Origin: Planctomycetota bacterium
GTDB taxonomy: Bacteria; Planctomycetota; Phycisphaerae; Phycisphaerales; SM1A02
Assembly: GCA_017859745.1 (NCBI GenBank)
Contig: JAFMML010000032.1
Coordinates: 1 to 36,990, forward strand
Direction: 5' to 3'
DNA: 36,990 nucleotides
In this document: positions 18,139 through 27,964 of the stretch, piece by piece
Layout of the letters: each line of letters begins with the position of its first letter
Position numbering within the stretch: position 1 is the stretch's first letter
Translations under genes and position numbers: made by a program
Notes under the pieces: generated by a model
The model's input: the letters and a program-made list of their open reading frames with translations, nothing else
What the model was told of the DNA's origin: nothing
The model's database searches: none

Positions 18139-18347
18139 CTCCGATCCTCGTCAGAACCGCAGTGTCGTTCTGAGGGGGGACATGCCGGTCTCGGCAGCTT
18201 CGGCCCCGGACCCGCAGGTTTCTTGACAAGTCCAGATCATGTCGCGAGTTCGGTTTCGCTCGACCGCATCTACGACTCTCCCCGAGTCTTGGTCGAGACG
18301 GATCCGAACCAGATACCGAGCAAAATGAACGAGCACTTGAGCAGGCT

Positions 18348-18366
18348 GCCGTGAGAATCTCACGGC
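18348..18366 (+). other. leader hairpin upstream of 23S
   Basis: GCCGTGAG (18348-18355) and CTCACGGC (18359-18366) form a perfect eight-pair stem with a three-base loop, followed by a second inverted GGCGCC pair. There is no U-tract, so a structural or processing role in the rRNA leader is more likely than termination. Confidence 0.5.
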
Positions 18367-18504
18367 GCCGGCATCGTGGCGCCGTCGAAATCCAATCGGG
18401 ACCGTTCTTGGTAGTTCGAGACGGAACCGATTGGCGTGTCGGCGGAGCGGCGTGTCGGCTGACTGAATGACCGCATCCCAGTCGTGACGGGGTGGGGTCA
18501 GCAC

Positions 18505-21287
<2,783 letters not shown>

Positions 21288-21376
21288 CGCGCTCCGTCGC
21301 GGCGGCACCTGGCCTGCCAGGAGTTCGTTCATAGCGGAGTTGTCTGTGGGATTCGTCCCATCGCGACATGATCACG

Positions 21377-21404
21377 CCCGGCGGTGCCTTGCGGCGCCGC
21401 CGGG
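21377..21404 (+). other. spacer hairpin between 23S and 5S
   Basis: CCCGGCGGTGCC and GGCGCCGCCGGG form a twelve-pair stem (one G-U) with a TTGC loop. It fills the 120-base 23S-5S spacer just before 5S. It has no U-tract, so it is likely a processing structure. No tRNA lies in this spacer. Confidence 0.6.
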
Positions 21405-21408
21405 TCTT

Positions 21409-21514
21409 GTCGGTGACGATAGGGTCGAGGAAACACCTGTTCCCATCCCGAACACAGAAGTGAAGCTCGATCCGCCGATGATACTGCTCTGCGGGAAAGT
21501 AGGTTATCGCCGAC
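21409..21514 (+). rRNA. rrf: 5S ribosomal RNA
   Basis: About 106 bases, with the 5' and 3' ends pairing (GTCGGTG with CGCCGAC). The internal landmarks of bacterial 5S are present: CCCATCCCGAACACAGAAGTGAAGC, which covers loops B and C, then GCGGGAAAGTAGGTTATCGCC. It is a little shorter than the usual 110-120 bases. It follows 23S by about 120 bases and is followed at once by a strong terminator. Confidence 0.95.
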
Positions 21515-21518
21515 TTTT

Positions 21519-21556
21519 GGGCCTCGTTAGGGAAACCTGACGGGGCCCTTTTTCTT
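21519..21556 (+). terminator. intrinsic terminator of the rRNA unit
   Basis: A 13-pair stem (21519-21531 with 21536-21548, two G-U pairs) with a GAAA tetraloop is followed by TTTTTCTT. It lies four bases after 5S and is the clearest rho-independent terminator in the window. Confidence 0.95.
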
Positions 21557-22044
21557 GCGCGATTCCAGTCGTTGGTGGCTCTTTGCGGCCTTCGACTGGC
21601 CCGGCGTCGATGACGCTGCGTGAATCGGAGCAGGCCGAGGTGTTCATCGTGCCAGTGGGTTCGGTCTCGATCCTGGCGAACTCTCGATTGCGCGGGGTTC
21701 GAGGCCGAGGCTCACCCGCGGCAGGGGCCACGCGCGACGGCTGTCCGAGGCGCCGGAGGCATGCCTTCACGGGCGACTCGTGCCAGTCTTCGATGCTGGG
21801 ATGAGCAGGCGTTCGAGACTTTCAAGTTCGATTTCATGCCTTGTTCGAGCGGTGGATCGAGATGACGGTGTAGGCCGCCGAGGCGGTCACGAATGCTCTG
21901 GAGCGGGTGTATGCGGTTTGCATACGTTCATCCGGGGCACGCCTCGTCGGTCGAGCGGGTATCGTGTTGGAGGACCGGATGCGTCGGTGAGGTGACGGCG
22001 TGCTGGAGTGACTGCTCGAGAGGTCCGGGGAGGGACTCAGGATC
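21557..22044. other. intergenic region, 5S to RRM gene
   Basis: This region of about 490 bases has no supported gene. It holds a perfect six-base inverted repeat, GTATGC (21909-21914) and GCATAC (21920-21925), about 120 bases upstream of the RRM start; this could be an operator. Bacterial RRM genes often have long regulated leaders, but I cannot show one here. Confidence 0.35.
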
Positions 22045-22464
22045 ATGTTCAAGATCTACGTCGGCAACCTCGATTACAAGACCGAACGAGAGGACGTCGA
22101 ACGTCTGTTTCAAAGGTTCGGCCCGATCGAAGACATCGCCCTCGCGGAGGACAAGAAGACGGGAAAGCGGCGGGGCTTCGCGATCGTCATGGTTCGTGAC
22201 GAGCTCCGCGGTCGGCTGGCGATCGAGTCGCTTGCCGGCACCCGCCTTCGTGGACGGGCAATCGTCATCAACGAGGCGGTGACCAAGAAGGGCAAGAAGC
22301 CGGCGTCGTTCAAGGAACTCCGCAGCGGCCCGCTCGGTCCGCGGGCCATGGGCATCACTCCTCGCCGTGCAGGGAGTCGCAACCCTCGACGCACCTCGAG
22401 CCGTCCAGGTCGACGCTTCGGCGGTTCCGGACCCGGCGAGGGACCGACGCCCAGCGGCTCCTGA
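22045..22464 (+). CDS. RRM-domain RNA-binding protein
   Basis: This 139-residue protein has one RNA recognition motif (about 1-78) of the bacterial Rbp type. RNP2 is IYVGNL (4-9) and RNP1 is KRRGFAIV (41-48), each with the usual strand and helix order around it. The RNP1 aromatic is present once (Phe). The C-terminal 60 residues are a basic, arginine/glycine/serine/proline-rich disordered tail, as in glycine-rich RNA-binding proteins. Proteins of this type in cyanobacteria and other bacteria bind RNA and are often cold-regulated. It stands alone between the rRNA terminator and the ATPase gene. AGGA lies about five bases before the ATG. Confidence 0.93.
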   Translation: MFKIYVGNLDYKTEREDVERLFQRFGPIEDIALAEDKKTGKRRGFAIVMVRDELRGRLAIESLAGTRLRGRAIVINEAVTKKGKKPASFKELRSGPLGPRAMGITPRRAGSRNPRRTSSRPGRRFGGSGPGEGPTPSGS

Positions 22465-22967
22465 GTTCGGTGGAGACGGTCGAGCACACAGTGGTTCGAA
22501 CTCGCTTCACGCAGCGGGGCCTCGAGGAAGTGGGCCCCGGGATTCGGTGGTCCGGGTGGCGGCGGTTCGCATCGCTCCAGTCGCTCTCAACCCGACCCGT
22601 CGAACTCGCGGTACTCCGTCTCGATGCTGCAGATCTCGGTTCGGTGGCCATCCCGAGTCCGCAGCGACCCTCTCGACTCAGATTGAAACGATCCGACTGA
22701 AGGCCTGGCTGGCGAGTTCCGTGGCATCCGAGTCCGGACCGTCGTCTTCGCCTTATCGGCCCGTGAAGCGAGTCGTCCTCGCCGATGCGAGTCTTCCGAC
22801 TCCGCCTGGGCACGTTGAAGCCTTCAGAGTCGAAGGTTCTCGCCGTATGCTCTGGTTCCGTTGGGCCGTTCCATGCAGGCACCGCCCCCAACGGGTGTCG
22901 CGATCCGAACTCGCGGTTCGCACCTTCCCGCCTCGAACCGCCGGTCCCTGCCTGACTCTCCGAATCC
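22465..22967. other. intergenic region, RRM gene to FHA-ATPase gene
   Basis: These 503 bases have no gene I can support. The open frames give low-complexity serine/arginine translations on both strands. There is no U-tract terminator. A promoter for the ATPase operon should be here, but I could not identify one. Confidence 0.35.
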
Positions 22968-24671
22968 ATGCCCTATCTCGACATTCGCAGCAACCAGGGT
23001 CAACGTCGCATCACGCTCGAGGCGGAGCCGATCGTCGTTGGGCGTCATCCCGAGTGTGGGGTGCACGCCTCGGACGAACGCCTGAGCCGACGGCACTGCC
23101 GGATCGAGCGCCACGGCGAGGGATTTCGGGTCGTCGATCTGGGATCGCGCAACGGCACCAAGTTGAACGGAGTGCGGGTCAGTGAGAAGGCCCTCCGCAG
23201 CGGAGACCGCATCGAGATCGGCGGCCTTGCCATCGAGTACATCGATCCCGAGGAGGCGCTGCCGACGAGAAAGCGGCAGACTCCGGACTTCGCGGCGGCC
23301 GCCGCCGAGGTGGCTCGCAAGGCCTACGACAAGGCGACGCTCGACGTGGATCTCAAGGAGATCGTCGGAAACGCGAAGACCGACTACGAGCGGCAGCTTC
23401 TCGACATCATCGAGGGCTCTCCCGATCGGTCCTTCGAGTCCGAGCAGATCGGCTTGGTCGACTCCCGGGGCGTCACGTTGCATGCGTCGGCGGACGCGGG
23501 TGGCGAAGGCGAGGGGGCCGAGAGCGTCCGGGTCTTCCGGATGCTGCTACTGGCGTGCTTCCGCGCACGTGCCACCGACATCCACGTCGAGCCCCGCGGG
23601 GACACGTCGGTCGTGCGTCTGCGCGTCGACGGGTACATGCTGACGGCGGTCGAACTGTCCTCGGCCATCGCCCGGCGCGTCTACGGCATCGTGAAGATCC
23701 TCTGCGAGATCGACACCAGTCAGAAGCCTGCGGTTCAGGACGGGCACTTCTCGGTCAGCGTTCCGGGCCGTCGTGTCGACTATCGCGTCAGCTTCACCCC
23801 ATCCGTGCACGGCCAGAAGCTGGTGATCCGGGTCCTCGACGGCAGCAACGCTCCGAATCGCCTGCATGAACTCGGCCTGGTGCCGTGGATGTACGAGAAG
23901 CTCCGCCGCATCGCCACGCGCGACGCCGGCATGCTGCTCGCCTGCGGTCCAACTGGAAGCGGCAAGACCACGACGCTCTACTCGTGTCTGCGCGAGATCG
24001 ACGTCGAACAGCGCAACGCCATCACCATCGAGGATCCCGTCGAGTACGAACTGCCCGGTGCGACCCAGATCCCCATCGATGCGAAGCAGGGACATACGTT
24101 CGCGAACATCCTGCGGTCGGTGCTTCGGCAGGATCCGGACGTGATCTTCCTGGGCGAGATCCGGGACATCGAGACCGCCAACGTCGCGATGCAGGCGGCC
24201 ATGACGGGCCATCTGGTGTATTCGACGGTGCATGCGAAGGACACCATCAGCGCGATCTTCCGACTCCTCGATCTCGGCGTGGAGCAGTACCTCGTCGCCA
24301 ACGCGGTGAACATGATCATCGCGCAGCGACTCATTCGCATGTTGTGCGTCGCGTGTCGGCGTTCGGTGCGGGCGACCCCGGCGCAGAGCCTGAAGATGGG
24401 GCAACTGCTCGCGGGCGTGCCGGAGATCCAGGTGCCCCAGGGCTGCGCCGAGTGTCTCGAGACCGGATTCCACGGCCGACGAGCGCTCTTCGAGCTGCTG
24501 GAGTTCACGGATCCGCTGCGGGACGTCGTCCTGAAGAACCCGACGATCCAGGGGATTCGCGAGGTGCTCGCAAGCAACCACTTCACGACGCTGCAGCAGT
24601 TCGGCTTCCAGCTGGTCGCGCAGGGGCACACCAGCTACGACGAGGTCGAGCGGGTCGCGGGGACGGAGTGA
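22968..24671 (+). CDS. FHA domain fused to GspE/PilB-type assembly ATPase
   Basis: This 567-residue protein combines two modules. Residues 1-90 are a forkhead-associated domain (VVGRHPECGVHASDERLSRRH, then GSRNGTKLNG), which binds phosphothreonine peptides. From about 170 onward it is a secretion ATPase of the GspE/PilB family: FRARATDIHVEP, Walker A GPTGSGKTTT (about 327-336), ITIEDPVEYELPGATQ (Asp box), Walker B VIFLGEIRD (about 391-399), the His box TGHLVYSTVHAKD, and a CxxC-CxxC zinc motif (CVAC at about 460, CAEC at about 493). It should power pilus or pseudopilus extension. The normal N1E domain is replaced by the FHA module. Its stop overlaps the next start (GTGA). Pilus versus type II secretion is unresolved. 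Confidence 0.93.
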   Translation: MPYLDIRSNQGQRRITLEAEPIVVGRHPECGVHASDERLSRRHCRIERHGEGFRVVDLGSRNGTKLNGVRVSEKALRSGDRIEIGGLAIEYIDPEEALPTRKRQTPDFAAAAAEVARKAYDKATLDVDLKEIVGNAKTDYERQLLDIIEGSPDRSFESEQIGLVDSRGVTLHASADAGGEGEGAESVRVFRMLLLACFRARATDIHVEPRGDTSVVRLRVDGYMLTAVELSSAIARRVYGIVKILCEIDTSQKPAVQDGHFSVSVPGRRVDYRVSFTPSVHGQKLVIRVLDGSNAPNRLHELGLVPWMYEKLRRIATRDAGMLLACGPTGSGKTTTLYSCLREIDVEQRNAITIEDPVEYELPGATQIPIDAKQGHTFANILRSVLRQDPDVIFLGEIRDIETANVAMQAAMTGHLVYSTVHAKDTISAIFRLLDLGVEQYLVANAVNMIIAQRLIRMLCVACRRSVRATPAQSLKMGQLLAGVPEIQVPQGCAECLETGFHGRRALFELLEFTDPLRDVVLKNPTIQGIREVLASNHFTTLQQFGFQLVAQGHTSYDEVERVAGTE

Positions 24672-25270
24672 CGCGGGTGGATCACGGAACCCCAAACGAA
24701 GGCCCCGGCGAATCCGGGGAGCCTCCGAGTCCCGCGACGACCTCGGGACGGGGCGACTCCGCAGACGCCTTCGATCGCCTCGGCCTTGCGGCGAGATTCG
24801 ACCTCGACCTGTCGGAACTCGATCGGGCGTGGATCCGCCTCGCTGCAGGCTGTCACCCCGACCGTGCGGCCGATCCCGTGGCCGCCGCCGAGGCTTCGCG
24901 ACGGACTGCAGCTCTCAACGAGGCCAGGGCCGTGCTTCGCGAGCCGGAACGTCGTGCGGATGTGCTGCTGACGCGCCTCGGCGGTCCCACCTCGGCCGAC
25001 GAGAAGGCGCTGCCGCCCTCGTTTCTCGCCGAGATGATGGAACTCCGCGAGCGTGTGGAGGATGCCGCGGGGGGGGGCGACGATCGCAGTCGCCGTGAGA
25101 TCGAGGAAGAGGTCGCCGCAGAGCGAGATCGCCGAATCTCGCGCATCGCATCGCTCTTCGAGGACGCCGCCGGCGCTCCGGATCGTCTTCGCGAGATTCG
25201 TCTCGAGCTCAACGTGCTTCGATACCACGAGCGGCTGCTTGCGGAACTGCGCGGGACCGCCGCAACGTGA
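24668..25270 (+). CDS. hscB: HscB-like J-domain co-chaperone
   Basis: This 200-residue protein has a J domain (about 34-100) with the HPD motif at 63-65 (GCHPDRAADP), needed to stimulate Hsp70 ATPase. The C-terminal helical domain is of the HscB type, starting at PPSFLAEMMELRERVEDA. HscB delivers the IscU scaffold to HscA during iron-sulfur cluster transfer. The first 30 residues are an unstructured glycine/proline extension not found in E. coli HscB (171 residues). A GTG start overlapping the ATPase stop (GTGA) is chosen on coupling grounds; a GTG three codons later is possible. No isc genes are near, so the placement in a pilus-ATPase operon is unusual. Confidence 0.8.
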   Translation: MTRVDHGTPNEGPGESGEPPSPATTSGRGDSADAFDRLGLAARFDLDLSELDRAWIRLAAGCHPDRAADPVAAAEASRRTAALNEARAVLREPERRADVLLTRLGGPTSADEKALPPSFLAEMMELRERVEDAAGGGDDRSRREIEEEVAAERDRRISRIASLFEDAAGAPDRLREIRLELNVLRYHERLLAELRGTAAT

Positions 25271-26607
25271 TGGTCGGCTCAGTGCCCATCGCCGCCGGGT
25301 TCGCCCCGGCACTCGGGGGAGTCGAGATCGGCCTCGCTGCGGCTCTTCTGCCGCTCCTCGTGCTCAGCGGGTTCTTCTCCTCCTCGGAGACCGCGCTCTT
25401 CGGCATGACCGAGAGCGAGCGGATCGGGCTTCGCCGTCGCCGGCCGATCGCCGGTGGCGCGGCGGATCGCCTGCTGGCCGAGCCCCGCATGCTGCTGGTG
25501 ACGATGCTGCTGGGCAACACCACCATCAACACCCTCTACTTCGTGACCAGTTCGGTGCTGCTGGTTCGCCTGCAAGGACATCTGGTGCTGCAGGCTTCGG
25601 TGGCGATGGGCACGTTGCTGGGACTCGTGGTGCTTGGCGAGATCGTCCCGAAGCTCGCGGGCGAGACCCGCCGGGAGGTCGTCGCCTCCCTCGTCGCGCC
25701 GCCGCTGCTTGCGCTGCATCGGGTGGTCGCACCGCTGCGGATCGCGATCGCTCGGGGCATCGTCGCGCCCCTCACGCGCCTGACCGCGCCCCAGTCGACG
25801 CCGCCACGCCTGTCCGCGGACGAACTGGCCGCGCTTCTCGAGATCTCGACTCGTCAGGGGGTCATCGAGGGCCATGAACAGGAACTGCTGCTCGACGTCA
25901 TGCGTCTGCAGCGATTGCGGGTGCGCGACGTTCAGGTGCCGCGGGTGCGGATGGTCTCGATTCCCGTCGATGCCGACGAGGATCTCGTGCGTCGGACCGT
26001 CGCCGAGGCACGGCTCAGCCGGATCCCGGTCCACGAGGGCGATCTCGATCACATCGTGGGACTTCTACCCGTGAAGCGCTATCTGCTCGCCGACAAGCGC
26101 CCCAGCGTCCGGTCCTGCCTCGAGCGGGTCTCGTTCGTCCCCGAGATCGCCTCCGTGGAGGCCCTTCTCGTGGGCTTCCGGGACGGCGGCGGCACCCTCG
26201 CCATCACCGTCGACGAGTACGGCGGAACCTCGGGCGTGGTCGCCCTGGAGGATGTGGTCGAGGCGATCGTCGGCGAGATCGCGGCGCCGGAGGAGGAACT
26301 GCCTCCGCCGCCTCGACGCATCGATGCGCTCACCTGGGAGGTTTCGGGCGAGATGGGCGTTCACGACTGGCAGGACACGTTCGGAGAGTCGATCGGCGCC
26401 CGCAGTGCAGTCACCCTCGGCGGGCTCATGATGGAGCGGCTCGGCCGCCCCGTCGCGGAGGGGGATCGAGTCCGCATCGGCAACGTCGAACTCCGGGCCG
26501 ACCGCGTCGAACGGGCACTGGTCCGCACGGTGACGGTGCACCTGCTTGCCGGCGCGGACGGCAACGGTGGCGCGTCCGGATCCAGCGCCGGGGGAGGCGC
26601 GTCGTGA
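25270..26607 (+). CDS. CNNM/CorC-HlyC family membrane transporter
   Basis: This 445-residue protein has the full hemolysin-C/CorC layout. An N-terminal DUF21/CNNM membrane domain has three to four helices (about 18-42, 76-100, 108-130, with GFFSSSETALF and LGEIVPK). A CBS pair (about 200-320) carries the typical DEYGGTSGVVALEDVVEAIVGEI end, and a C-terminal CorC_HlyC domain follows (about 335-425). Members are linked to magnesium or cobalt efflux and sodium-coupled transport. The ATG overlaps the hscB-like stop by one base (TGATG) and the stop overlaps the next start (GTGA), so it is tightly coupled on both sides. Confidence 0.93.
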   Translation: MVGSVPIAAGFAPALGGVEIGLAAALLPLLVLSGFFSSSETALFGMTESERIGLRRRRPIAGGAADRLLAEPRMLLVTMLLGNTTINTLYFVTSSVLLVRLQGHLVLQASVAMGTLLGLVVLGEIVPKLAGETRREVVASLVAPPLLALHRVVAPLRIAIARGIVAPLTRLTAPQSTPPRLSADELAALLEISTRQGVIEGHEQELLLDVMRLQRLRVRDVQVPRVRMVSIPVDADEDLVRRTVAEARLSRIPVHEGDLDHIVGLLPVKRYLLADKRPSVRSCLERVSFVPEIASVEALLVGFRDGGGTLAITVDEYGGTSGVVALEDVVEAIVGEIAAPEEELPPPPRRIDALTWEVSGEMGVHDWQDTFGESIGARSAVTLGGLMMERLGRPVAEGDRVRIGNVELRADRVERALVRTVTVHLLAGADGNGGASGSSAGGGAS

Positions 26608-27605
26608 TCGCCGTGGCACCGATGGCATGGTGGACCGATCCGATGTGGATCGCGCTTGCGGCGATCGGACTGGGCGGCAGTGCAGTCTTTTCGGGTCTCG
26701 AGATCGGTCTGTACACCCTGAACCGGGTGAAGCTGGCGGTCGCCGCCGAACGAGGCGATCGCCGGGCGGTGCGGTTGCAGCGGGAACTCGCCCAACCGGA
26801 GAGACTGCTTGCGGCACTCCTGATCGGCAACAACATGGTGAACTATCTCGGCACCGTGGCGATCGCGGCGCTGCTCGATCGCGCCGGACTGGGGCCGGTC
26901 GAGTCGGTCGTGGTGAACACCGCCGTGGTGGTGCCGCTGCTGCTGGTCTTCGGCGAGATTCTTCCGAAGGATCTCTTCCGGACCTTCACCGATCGCTGGA
27001 CCTACATCTTCAGCGGATTCCTTGCGGGACTGCGCATGGTGCTGACCGCCGTCGGTCTGATCCCGATCGCCCGCGGCGTGGGCCTCGCGGCGGCACGTCT
27101 CATCGGCGGGCGATCCGCGGGCGGCCCGAGCGCTGCCCAGCGGATCGGGCATCTGTTCCGCGAAGGGGCCCGTGCCGGCGTGCTGAGCGGGGAGCAGGTC
27201 TCGATGGTCGATCGCGCGTTCGAGATGCGCCGCCGAACCGTCGCCAGCGAGATGACTCCGTGGGCTCGGGTCTCCCATCTCCGCCTCGATGCGGCAGCGT
27301 CCGAGCGGACCCGGGTGATCAGATCGCGTCCCTTCAGCCGGTTTCCGGTGGTCGACACCACCGGCCGCGTCCGAGGTCTGGTCCACGCCCTCGACGCGAT
27401 TCTCGACCGTGAGCGGCCAACCGCCGATCTGATCGGTCCGGTCGAGACGGTCGGGCCACGGACCCCGGCCCTCGAGGCGATCCGCCGGATGCGACGGTCC
27501 CGGGTCCGCCTGGCCGTCGTCGTGGGACCGAACCAGCGACCGCTGGGCATCGTCGGTCTCAAGGACCTGGTCGAGCCACTCACCGGCGACCTGCGGGCGT
27601 GGTGA
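26604..27605 (+). CDS. second CNNM/DUF21 membrane protein, lacking the CorC_HlyC domain
   Basis: This 333-residue protein has the same DUF21/CNNM membrane domain as its upstream neighbour (SGLEIGLYTLNRVKL; NNMVNYLGTVAIAALL; VFGEILPKDLF) and a CBS-like region to about 325 (ARVSHLRLD, FPVVDTTGRVRGLV, LGIVGLKDLVEPLTGDL). It ends there, without the CorC_HlyC domain. The GTG start overlaps the stop of the upstream gene. Adjacent CNNM pairs with one short member are known and may form hetero-oligomers. It is the last gene of the coupled run beginning at 22968. Confidence 0.9.
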   Translation: MIAVAPMAWWTDPMWIALAAIGLGGSAVFSGLEIGLYTLNRVKLAVAAERGDRRAVRLQRELAQPERLLAALLIGNNMVNYLGTVAIAALLDRAGLGPVESVVVNTAVVVPLLLVFGEILPKDLFRTFTDRWTYIFSGFLAGLRMVLTAVGLIPIARGVGLAAARLIGGRSAGGPSAAQRIGHLFREGARAGVLSGEQVSMVDRAFEMRRRTVASEMTPWARVSHLRLDAAASERTRVIRSRPFSRFPVVDTTGRVRGLVHALDAILDRERPTADLIGPVETVGPRTPALEAIRRMRRSRVRLAVVVGPNQRPLGIVGLKDLVEPLTGDLRAW

Positions 27606-27743
27606 AGGTCGTCTGCTCCGAACCCCCGTGCAGGCCCTCCGTGTCCGCAGGACCTCGAGAAATCCCTGTCACCGGTCCGGCGGACGTCCGCCTGGACGGT
27701 TCGAGCCGTCTCCCCGGGGACTCGAATCGTCGGTGCTGCGGGC

Positions 27744-27749
27744 TATACT
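27744..27749 (+). promoter_or_regulatory. possible -10 element for tRNA-Ile
   Basis: TATACT lies 32 bases before the tRNA, the right distance for a tRNA promoter. No good -35 hexamer is seen 16-18 bases upstream, so this is tentative. Confidence 0.4.
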
Positions 27750-27781
27750 CGTCGCCCCGGTCGGGATCCCCGATCGCTGCC

Positions 27782-27855
27782 GGGCTTGTAGCTCAGCTGG
27801 CTAGAGCGCACCCCTGATAAGGGTGAGGTCGAAGGTTCGAGTCCTTTCAGGCCCA
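27782..27855 (+). tRNA. tRNA-Ile (anticodon GAU)
   Basis: The gene is 74 bases and folds into a full cloverleaf. The acceptor stem is GGGCTTG with CAGGCCC, the D-arm GCTC with GAGC, the anticodon arm CACCC-CTGATAA-GGGTG with GAT at 34-36, and the T-arm GAAGG-TTCGAGT-CCTTT. The discriminator base is A and no CCA is encoded. In many bacteria this tRNA lies in the 16S-23S spacer; here it stands alone. Confidence 0.97.
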
Positions 27856-27860
27856 CGAAA

Positions 27861-27894
27861 CGAAACGCCCCGAGCGGAAGCTCGGGGCGTTTCG
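27861..27894 (+). terminator. hairpin terminator after tRNA-Ile
   Basis: A perfect 15-pair stem (27861-27875 with 27880-27894) with a GGAA loop lies just after the tRNA. There is only a short T run inside the stem's end (TTTCG), so it is a strong hairpin with a weak U-tract. It could also serve the convergent lipoprotein gene. Confidence 0.75.
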
Positions 27895-27964
27895 ACGTTG
27901 AGCACGTCGTCGATCGCGAGGATCTCCACGGCGACGAGGTCGCAGGGACGTCGCCGAGGCCGGT

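Noticed and set aside
17405-18226. Plus-strand open frame extending from the third pilus-like gene into the rRNA leader
   Set aside because: It overlaps the real gene out of phase and then crosses the rRNA promoter; translation is proline/serine low complexity.
18223-18228. Second TTGACA upstream of 23S
   Set aside because: No usable -10 follows at 16-18 bases; the pair at 18111-18138 is much better.
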